Of a DNA stretch of 64,000 nucleotides, positions 1-5,883 are shown piece after piece. The position numbers and the translations under genes were made by a program. Below the pieces are notes generated by a model. The model ran no database searches and was not told where the DNA came from. It saw only the letters and a program-made list of their open reading frames with translations. The first letter of the stretch is position 1, and each line of letters opens with the position of its first letter. Where the stretch lies: the NCBI GenBank assembly GCA_965203855.1, contig CBDBDN010000008.1:571677-635676 (forward strand), read 5' to 3'. The stretch comes from Bin87 sp965203855 (lineage in GTDB: Bacteria > Chloroflexota > Dehalococcoidia > Lucifugimonadales > UBA3495).

Positions 1-408
1 CGGGCAGCCCGACAGGCAAATCAGGCCCTGCCGATGCTGTTCCAGCAGTTCCTTGTCAATCCGGGGGCGGTAGTGAAACCCTTCCAGGTGGGAACGGGTA
101 ACCAGCTGCAACAGGTTGCGATACCCGGTATTGTCTTTGGCCAGCAGCACCAGATGGTTGGCGGTGCGCTCGTTGGGAGTGCGGTCGTGGCGGCTGCCGT
201 GCGCCACATACATTTCGCAGCCGATGATGGGCTTGATGCCCGCTTCCTTGCATTCGGAGTAGAAGTCAACCACGCCGTACAGGGAACCGTGGTCGGTGAT
301 GCTCATGGCATCCATGCCCAGCTCCCGCGTCCGGTTGACCAGATCCGGGATGCGGCTGATGCCGTCCAGCATACTGTATTCGGTATGGGTGTGCAGATGG
401 GTGAACAC
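1..408 (-). CDS. dnaE: DNA polymerase III alpha subunit, N-terminal part (runs off the window)
   Basis: This is the first ~136 residues of the replicative polymerase catalytic subunit; the rest lies beyond base 1. The minus-strand reading begins VFTHLHTHTEYSMLDG, the PHP-domain signature of bacterial DnaE. It continues through a block reading SITDHGSLYGVVDF and a segment ending GLICLSGC. I chose the GTG at 408 because homologues begin (M)FTHLH; the frame stays open upstream but has no good start there. No strong Shine-Dalgarno site precedes it. The PHP histidines and acidic residues are present, so the domain may still bind metal, as in many bacterial DnaE proteins. Family assignment is secure; the exact start is less so. 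Confidence 0.9.
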   Translation of the reverse strand, partial: MFTHLHTHTEYSMLDGISRIPDLVNRTRELGMDAMSITDHGSLYGVVDFYSECKEAGIKPIIGCEMYVAHGSRHDRTPNERTANHLVLLAKDNTGYRNLLQLVTRSHLEGFHYRPRIDKELLEQHRQGLICLSGCP

Positions 409-707
409 GATGCGAAACCTGGCAATGCTGCCGTTATGGATGGGGGATGCAGGATGCAGATAGTCGGGGGGGATGGGAAGCGCAATAGATGAAAACCGCC
501 GCCGGGCGGCACTCAATGATAGCAGAGCGCCTACGCCGGCGGCGGCATATTATGTCATCTAGCCGCAAAAAATTCAGCGCCGGAATTGAGACGGGCGCGC
601 CTTAACCCGGCAGCGTCCGGCAGTGGGCCGATCCGTCGGCAGACCCGGTTGCGGCGGCAGCCCGGCCTGACAACCCGCCGGAACGGTACTATACCCGGCG
701 CGGGCCG
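409..707. other. Intergenic region upstream of dnaE
   Basis: About 300 bases between the dnaE start and the stop of the next minus-strand gene. It holds GC-rich inverted segments and an AT-rich patch near 545-575, with a CATAAT-like element on the minus strand that could belong to the dnaE promoter. No open frame here looks like a gene. Confidence 0.4.
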
Positions 708-1781
708 CTACCCCGACATTTCTATTTGCTCGGTTACGACCCGCGTTACGCCCCAGCCGGCCAGCCAGGCCGAATGACGCCCGTCGCCGCCGGCAACTAC
801 GATTACGATGTCATCAACTTGGGGCGCAATGGGCACCATTGTTTCCGGGTTGCGGTCGTCAACCCAGTCCGGGTAGTTGCGATTGCCCCAATGCCCCAAC
901 CCGGACAGATCGGCGATGGACATTCGGGCGTTGGCGTAAATGTATTCGCGGACATCCTGCTTGGACAAACCGTCGGCCGCCATTTCCGCAGCGTGTTCCG
1001 GGCTGATAACCAGCGTAACCTGCGCCCCGGTGCCAATCTGGTAGTAGTTGGAGAACCCGGTAGCGCGCGTGGACTGCACCAGCGTATTCAGCACCTCAAT
1101 GCCGCGCGACACCGTCGTTTCCATTATCGGATAAAAGGCGCGGATGGCGTGCAGCGTTACCATGCTGTCGTCCGGGTTCAGCCCCAGCTCCACATGGCGC
1201 GGCTCCCAGGGGCTGCGGGCTTCGTTCTCCGCAAAGCAGAACGAATAGCGGCCCGGCATCGCCAGCGTAGCCTTGTCCATATCGCCGATGATGAGGCCGG
1301 CTACATTGCGGACGAACAGCCGCAAGGCGCGCCCGATCGTGGCATTGGCCCGGTAACCGGGGCCGAAAGCGCCGGAATCGCCGTTGATGTTCAGCTGCTG
1401 AGCGATGGGGCCGTTGACGATAACCACCGGAGCGGCGCCGCCGGTAGTAGCCTGGCAGCCGGCCAGGTTGAACGGCGTCTGCAAGGCCGCCTTGACGCAA
1501 GCCACCACTACCGGAAAATACTCTGGCCGGCAGCCGGCCATTACGGCGTTGACGGCTACCTTTTCCAGCGTAACTTCGGCGTTGGACGGCTGCGCTACGC
1601 CCAGCGACAAGCCGGGGTTCTCCCCCCAGGGGCCGAGCATCCGCCGGACGGCGTCCTCAGTAGCCGGCACCACGGGCATACCGTCCGTCCAACCCTGCTC
1701 CTCGTAGTAATCCTGGACGGCGTCATAGGCATCCGGCACGGCAATGCGGCGGGAGGTAAGGGCAGTAGAATTGCTGGTCAT
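708..1781 (-). CDS. UGSC-module partner protein, function unknown
   Basis: A 357-residue protein of a family I recognise from Chloroflexota and other environmental genomes but which has no established function. Family hallmarks are WTDGMPVVPATED near residue 31, PEYFPVVVA near residue 86, a VIVNGPIAQQLNIN block, FGPGYRANATIGRALRL, and GDMDKATLAMPGRYSFCFAENE. The C-terminus (DIVIVVAGGDGRHSAWL) resembles a small Rossmann-like tail. No signal peptide or membrane segment is seen. It lies downstream of the UGSC selenoprotein gene on the same strand, separated by a repeat-rich 459-base gap. Relatives of the two genes are commonly neighbours, so a joint role is likely (inference). The ATG at 1781 has only a weak ribosome-binding site. 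Confidence 0.75.
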   Translation of the reverse strand: MTSNSTALTSRRIAVPDAYDAVQDYYEEQGWTDGMPVVPATEDAVRRMLGPWGENPGLSLGVAQPSNAEVTLEKVAVNAVMAGCRPEYFPVVVACVKAALQTPFNLAGCQATTGGAAPVVIVNGPIAQQLNINGDSGAFGPGYRANATIGRALRLFVRNVAGLIIGDMDKATLAMPGRYSFCFAENEARSPWEPRHVELGLNPDDSMVTLHAIRAFYPIMETTVSRGIEVLNTLVQSTRATGFSNYYQIGTGAQVTLVISPEHAAEMAADGLSKQDVREYIYANARMSIADLSGLGHWGNRNYPDWVDDRNPETMVPIAPQVDDIVIVVAGGDGRHSAWLAGWGVTRVVTEQIEMSG

Positions 1782-1850
1782 AAGCGTTACTCGGCAGGCA
1801 GTGGTAGGCAGGGGATGTCGCTAGTTGTCGTCAATTCCGGGCGTCCTCTC

Positions 1851-1962
1851 AACCGTCATTCCGGCGCCCTATCTGTCATCCAGTCGCCCCAACCGTCATT
1901 CCGGCGCCCTATCTGTCATCCAGTCGCCCCAACCGTCATTCCGGCGAAAGCCGGAATCTATG
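1851..1962. repeat. 40-bp direct repeats ending in an inverted ATTCCGGC palindrome
   Basis: Two full 40-bp units start at 1851 and 1891 (each opening AACCGTCATTCCGGCG). A third, at 1931, switches after 16 bases into the genome-wide palindrome ATTCCGGCGAAAGCCGGAAT. An opposite-orientation palindrome copy lies at 2004-2027. These elements occupy the gap between the two UGSC-module genes. No plausible gene is present. Confidence 0.85.
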
Positions 1963-2021
1963 GCTGACGGCTTTCATTACCGTAGCAGCGGATTACGACG
2001 CCGGATTCCGGCTTTCGCCGG

Positions 2022-2107
2022 AATGACGGTGCACCAGTGAATGACGGTGCACCAGTGAATGACGGTGCACCAATGAATGACGGTGCATCGGGGAATGACA
2101 GTGCATT
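2022..2107. repeat. 18-bp tandem repeat array, about 4.8 copies
   Basis: Unit AATGACGGTGCACCAGTG repeats at 2022, 2040, 2058, 2076 and, partly, 2094, with point changes accumulating rightward. It begins inside the tail of a dispersed ATTCCGGC palindrome, so it looks like local amplification of that element's flank. It ends about 130 bases downstream of the UGSC selenoprotein stop codon. Confidence 0.9.
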
Positions 2108-2240
2108 AATAAGGAATAACGGCGAACCTGATGACACGCCCCAGTCAATAGCCGGGATGGCCGGGCTGCGCTCGGATACCAGCGCAGCCCTTGGCGTATT
2201 CCGGCGTGCCGGCCGACCATTGCGATTGGTTGGCGAGTGG

Positions 2241-2798
2241 TTAGCCGCCCTTGCGGTCAGCGCCGTTGCCGGTGAGCATACCGGCAATCTGGGCGGCGTA
2301 GTCATGCGCCAGCTGCTGCACTTCGGGGATAGTGCGGGACGCCAGCGGGCTGGGCAAAGCCAGTATCTGGACGGACGGCATACCCAGCGCGGAGGCGCGG
2401 GCATACGCCGCACGGGTAAAACTTTCGGTGATGACGCTGACCGACGGAACGCCCCGGCTTTCGGTTACTACTGTGTCGTGGAGACCCCACGCCGTGCAGC
2501 TCCCTCAATCCGCAACCCCATGCACCACCGCATCGCATTGGGCAATCACATCGTCCAGCGTCGCATCGGAGCAGGGCGCGCTGAAGCTGAACTTCTGAAA
2601 GTACAGCACATTGCCCGCTTCGTACTTATCCTCCAGTACGGTTTGCAATTCCTGGAGAAAGTTGTCGGAATGGAACTTGCGGTTTTCCAGCAGGCCGATG
2701 GTTTTGCCGGCCAGGCTGGGCAGACGGCCGGCAGCGGGCCGCTCTGCGGTTTGCTGCTCCGGCCTGGGGTCAAGTATCTGGATAGTTGCGGTTGTCAT
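2241..2798 (-). CDS. UGSC family selenoprotein (in-frame UGA read as selenocysteine)
   Basis: The frame opens with ATG at 2798, seven bases after a GGAGG site, and runs to TAA at 2243-2241: 185 residues if the TGA at 2507-2505 (codon 98) is decoded. Upstream of the TGA it reads ILDPRPEQQ near residue 8, KTIGLLENRKFHSDNFL, and CDAVVHGVAD. Downstream it reads GSCTAWGLHDTV, then ESRGVPSVSVITESF and ALGMPSVQILALP. This matches the UGSC (seleno)protein family, in which the motif is U/C-G-S-C after a GxxD segment. Coding similarity continues across the TGA in the same frame, and a bacterial SECIS-like hairpin follows. The family's reaction is not established; a redox role is inferred from the U-x-x-C pair. 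Read as an ordinary stop, the product would be a 97-residue fragment lacking the active motif. Confidence 0.85.
2477..2507 (-). promoter_or_regulatory. SECIS-like element following the selenocysteine UGA
   Basis: On the minus strand, 18 bases after the TGA (2507-2505), the mRNA reads CGTGG-GGTCT-CCACG: a 5-bp perfect stem (2491-2487 with 2481-2477) closing a GGUCU loop (2486-2482). In E. coli fdhF the SelB-binding loop contains GGUCU at the same distance from the UGA. This is strong sequence support for selenocysteine insertion, although SECIS elements vary between phyla. No selA, selB, selC or selD gene is in the window. Confidence 0.75.
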
Positions 2799-2815
2799 TG
2801 GAATGCCTCCGCGCT

Positions 2816-2900
2816 GGATTCCGGCTTGCGCCGGAATGACGGGTTTGAGGAATGACGGGTTTGGGGAATAACCGGGTACGGGGAATAACCGGGTACGGGT
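2816..2900. repeat. ATTCCGGC palindrome followed by short degenerate repeats
   Basis: A palindrome copy (ATTCCGGCTTGCGCCGGAAT) is followed by repeated GGAATGACGGGTTTG and GGAATAACCGGGTAC units. It lies between guaB3 and the UGSC selenoprotein start. The stem could terminate or stabilise guaB3-side transcripts, but it has no U-tract. Confidence 0.8.
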
Positions 2901-2931
2901 TAGGGAAATGGCCGGACGGCTGGGCTATGCG

Positions 2932-4068
2932 CTACCCCTGCATCTGGTAGTGTTTGCCCTCGGTTTTGATGGCCGGGGCAATCACCATTTCGGTCTGGTG
3001 AAAATCCTGAACGGTGTAGGCGCCGCACATTCCCATCGCCACGCGCAGCGCGCCGACCAGGTTCTGCGTGCCATTGGTAACATTGGACGGGCCATGCAAC
3101 AGCTGCCGCAAAGTGCCTTTGGTGCCAACATTGATGCGCGTGCCGCGCGGCAGCTCCGGGTGCGCGTTAGCCATTCCCCAGTTGTAGCCCCGCCCCGGCG
3201 CTTCGGCAGCTTGAGCAAAGGGAGTCCCCAGCATTACGGCGTCGGCGCCGCTGGCCAGCGCCTTGCACAGGTCGCCGCCGGTGCGGATGCCGCCGTCCGT
3301 AATCACGCTGACATAGCGTCCAGTGCGCTGGTAGTAGTCCTCCCGGGCGGCGGCACATTCCAGCGTCGCCGTAACCTGCGGAACGCCCACGCCGGTAACT
3401 TCCCGGGTAGTGCAGGCGGCGCCGGGGCCAACGCCCACCAGCACGGCGTCAACGCCCGTTTCCATCAGCTCGCTGGCCACGGCATAGCTGACGCAGTTGC
3501 CGACTACCACGGGAACTTGCAGCGCGTCAATCAGCTCCGAAAAAATCAGCCCCCGGTAGCTGCCGGAGATATGTCGCGCAGTGGTAACTGTGGACTGTAC
3601 AACCACGATGTCGGCGCCGGCTTCTACCGCCAGCGGGCTGAGCTGCTTGGTAGTCTGCGGAGTAAAGGCGATGGCGGCCACTGCGCCGGACTGCTTGATT
3701 TCACGGACGCGTTCCCCAATCAGGTTTTCCTGCACCGGCTGGCTGTACACCTCTTGCAGGTATTCCGTTACCTCCGCCTGCTCCATCGAGATGATTTCCT
3801 CCAGGACGGAGTAGGGGTCGGCGTAGCGGGTATAGAGGCCCTCGCCGTTCAGCACGCCAAGCCCGCCCATTTCGTGCATCAGCGCAGCGAACCGGGGCGA
3901 TACGGAACCGTCCATCGCCGACGCCAGCACCGGGGACTCAAAAGCGAATTCGCCGATGCTCAACTGGGTAGAAGTCATTTCCGGGTTGATGGTAACCGTT
4001 CCGGGAACGATGGCTACCTCATCAAACCCGTAAGACCGTTCCAATTCTTTCAGCAATCGTCTGGCCAT
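2932..4068 (-). CDS. guaB3: GuaB3-type IMP dehydrogenase-related protein
   Basis: A 378-residue member of the GuaB3 branch of the IMP dehydrogenase/GMP reductase superfamily, a TIM barrel without CBS domains. The catalytic loop is present as GPGAACTTREVTG, with the active cysteine in CTTR. ITDGGIRTGGDLCKALA binds phosphate and DAVMLGTPFA follows. The C-terminal block with WGMANAHPELPRGTRI and MCGAYTVQDFHQ is typical of actinobacterial and chloroflexal GuaB3. Purine interconversion is the likely role, but substrate specificity cannot be read from sequence. I chose the ATG at 4068, six bases after GAGGTG; the in-frame GTG at 4077 overlaps that ribosome-binding site. It is transcribed alone, with a terminator-like hairpin upstream at 4241. 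Confidence 0.9.
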   Translation of the reverse strand: MARRLLKELERSYGFDEVAIVPGTVTINPEMTSTQLSIGEFAFESPVLASAMDGSVSPRFAALMHEMGGLGVLNGEGLYTRYADPYSVLEEIISMEQAEVTEYLQEVYSQPVQENLIGERVREIKQSGAVAAIAFTPQTTKQLSPLAVEAGADIVVVQSTVTTARHISGSYRGLIFSELIDALQVPVVVGNCVSYAVASELMETGVDAVLVGVGPGAACTTREVTGVGVPQVTATLECAAAREDYYQRTGRYVSVITDGGIRTGGDLCKALASGADAVMLGTPFAQAAEAPGRGYNWGMANAHPELPRGTRINVGTKGTLRQLLHGPSNVTNGTQNLVGALRVAMGMCGAYTVQDFHQTEMVIAPAIKTEGKHYQMQG

Positions 4069-4240
4069 CAATATCACCTCAAACGCCGGCGTAACGGTGC
4101 CGAGAATCTAGCAAGGACGGGGCCGATTAGTCAATTACGGAACGCCGCCGATAGCGGCGCAAACTTGCCTGAACCGCCGCCGCCCGGCAGCATCCCGCCC
4201 GTAGCGTCCCATCCACGGCAGCCGTCCGACAATGCGATAC

Positions 4241-4269
4241 AGCCCTCCGTCGTCGGGCGACAGAGGGCT
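4241..4269 (-). terminator. Hairpin downstream of the small gene at 4305
   Basis: A 12-bp stem (AGCCCTC plus five inner pairs, one a wobble) with a five-base loop lies 36 bases past the stop of the minus-strand gene at 4305-4556. It lacks a long U-tract, so it is a plausible but weak intrinsic terminator. Confidence 0.5.
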
Positions 4270-4304
4270 TGGCTGGCAAAAGCTGGCGGCAGGCTATCCG
4301 GCCG

Positions 4305-4556
4305 CTACTTTACCGGCTCCGCATCCGGAGGGCGGTTGTGGATGGCCTTGGTGCCCTTCTTAAAGATGCAGGTGCGGATGTTGTTCTCCAGCTCGGTGGG
4401 GTCATCGATGCCGGGGTAGCGATCCTGCGCCGCCGGGCTGCTCAGATATGCGTACATCTTTTGGAGAACCTCGTCCTCCGAATCCCCGGTGATAACCGTC
4501 TTGTCGCGAGGATCGGACAAGAAGTTGCTGGGCCTGGCGTAGAAAATATCCGGCAT
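4305..4556 (-). CDS. Small hypothetical protein
   Basis: An 83-residue protein, not recognised. The start is well supported by AAGGAGG eight bases upstream of the ATG at 4556. It opens MPDIFYARPSNFLSDPRDK, has an acidic patch (ITGDSEDEVLQKMYAYL) that could form a helix, and one cysteine in NIRTCIFKKG. No membrane segment or known motif is seen. It appears monocistronic, with a hairpin after its stop. The strong ribosome-binding site and orderly composition argue that it is real. Confidence 0.6.
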   Translation of the reverse strand: MPDIFYARPSNFLSDPRDKTVITGDSEDEVLQKMYAYLSSPAAQDRYPGIDDPTELENNIRTCIFKKGTKAIHNRPPDAEPVK

Positions 4557-4686
4557 AGTAGCCTCCTCCTTTTAAACCTGGAACTGTGCCGCCGGCAGCG
4601 GCGCCGAGCCGGCCGTTGTCGTCAATAGCAGATTGATACACTATCAGCGCCCGGTTTGTCAAATGCCAATCAGCGTTGCCGCCCCT

Positions 4687-4806
4687 CAACCGTCATTCCA
4701 ACCCCTTCCCATCATTCCGGTTGCCAAGCCCCTATCTTGCCAAGCCCCCATCTCAACCGTCATTCCAATCCCCTCAACCGTCATTCCGGCGCAAGCCGGA
4801 ATCTAG
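4687..4806. repeat. Cluster of CGTCATTCC repeats ending in a palindrome
   Basis: Several CCGTCATTCC/CCATCATTCC units spaced 20-30 bases apart end in a full ATTCCGGCGCAAGCCGGAAT palindrome near 4783-4802. It is the same dispersed family as at 1.9, 24.4, 25.3, 36.6, 44.4 and 55.5 kb. No gene is present. Confidence 0.8.
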
Positions 4807-4919
4807 GCCGGCCCGCCGGCCCGCCGTGCTACACTGCGCCGGCGGCGCCGACGCCGAACCCCGCCCTATTCTGTCGCATCCGCATCTACCCCTACGCATC
4901 TGCTTACGGAGGCAACCTT

Positions 4920-5852
4920 ATGTCCTGGAACTTTGAACTGGTAGCCGGCCCCTTTGGCGGCACCACCGAAGGCCCGGTCTGGGATGGCGAAACCCTGCTG
5001 TTCACCCACATTCCCGCATCCCAAATCCTGCGCTACGACCCCAAAACCGGCGCCGTCTCCGAGTATTGCCGCGAAACTTTCCACACCAACGGCCTCTGCT
5101 TTGACGCGCACGGCAACCTTTACGGCTGCCAGCAGGGGCGGCGGCGCATCGTCCGCTTTGACGCCGCCGGCCAAACCGTCGTGTCGCTGCCGCATACTCT
5201 GGACGGCCAACGCCACAACAACCCCAACGACTTGGTAGTGGACAAAGCCGGCCGCATCTGGTTCACCGACCCCTACTCCGGCATCGGCGACAGCGGCCCC
5301 CAGGAACTGGAGCATCAGTCCGTGCTGCGCCTGGATCCCAAAGGCAATGACCAGTGGGAACTTTCCCGCGCAACTACCGACATCAGCCGTCCCAACGGCA
5401 TCCTGGTCAGCCGCGACCAGCGCACGCTGTATGTAGCGCAGAGCGACTACGGCACAGCCCGCCGCCGCGAGCTGCGCGCCTATCCGATTAATGATGACGG
5501 TTCGCTGGGCGCCTACCGCACGCTGCACACTTTCGGAGTGGACGCCGGCGCCGCCGACGGCAATCTGCGCGGCGTCGGCAGCCGGGGCGTGCAGCGCGGC
5601 GTGGACGGCATGACCCTGGACGCCGACGGCAACATCATCGTCTGCGCCGGCTGGGAAGCCGCCGGCCCCGGCCCCATGCTCTATGTATTCTCCCCCACCG
5701 GCCGCATCCTGGAAACCCATCCGCTGCGCGTCGACCGCCCCACCAACTGCTGTTTCGGAGATGCCGATATGCGGACGCTGTATGTAACCACCGGCAGCGG
5801 CCACCTGCTGCGCGCTCGCACCAACCGCACCGGATGGATAATGTGGCCGTAG
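4920..5852 (+). CDS. SMP-30/gluconolactonase family lactonase
   Basis: A 310-residue six-bladed propeller of the SMP-30/gluconolaconase/LRE family, which hydrolyses sugar lactones with a divalent metal. Recognisable blocks are the metal-ligand region GGTTEGPVWDGETLLFTHIP near the N-terminus, ETFHTNGLCFDAHGNLYGC, HNNPNDLVVDKAGRIWFTDP, and SRPNGILVSRDQRTLYVAQSD. VDGMTLDADGNI and the closing PTNCCFGDADMRTLYVTT follow. Candidate ligands Glu, Asn (NPND) and Asp are retained. The ATG at 4920 follows ACGGAGG by six bases. No signal peptide is seen, so it is probably cytoplasmic. The natural substrate cannot be inferred from the neighbourhood. Confidence 0.88.
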   Translation: MSWNFELVAGPFGGTTEGPVWDGETLLFTHIPASQILRYDPKTGAVSEYCRETFHTNGLCFDAHGNLYGCQQGRRRIVRFDAAGQTVVSLPHTLDGQRHNNPNDLVVDKAGRIWFTDPYSGIGDSGPQELEHQSVLRLDPKGNDQWELSRATTDISRPNGILVSRDQRTLYVAQSDYGTARRRELRAYPINDDGSLGAYRTLHTFGVDAGAADGNLRGVGSRGVQRGVDGMTLDADGNIIVCAGWEAAGPGPMLYVFSPTGRILETHPLRVDRPTNCCFGDADMRTLYVTTGSGHLLRARTNRTGWIMWP

Positions 5853-5883
5853 GGGATAACGGCCGGTAGAACATCCGGCATTG

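Noticed and set aside
726..1967. Long plus-strand open frame opposite the UGSC partner gene
   Set aside because: It is the complement of a well-supported coding frame in high-GC DNA, has no family features and runs into repeats.
1851..2107. CRISPR array
   Set aside because: The repeats are contiguous or spaced by repeated, not unique, sequence; no cas genes are nearby.
1958..2413. Minus-strand frame with SFTGAPSFTGAPSF repeats
   Set aside because: It is translation of the 18-bp tandem array and its flank; it also overlaps the selenoprotein out of frame.
2908..4419. 503-codon plus-strand frame over guaB3
   Set aside because: An antisense shadow; the minus strand encodes a clear GuaB3.
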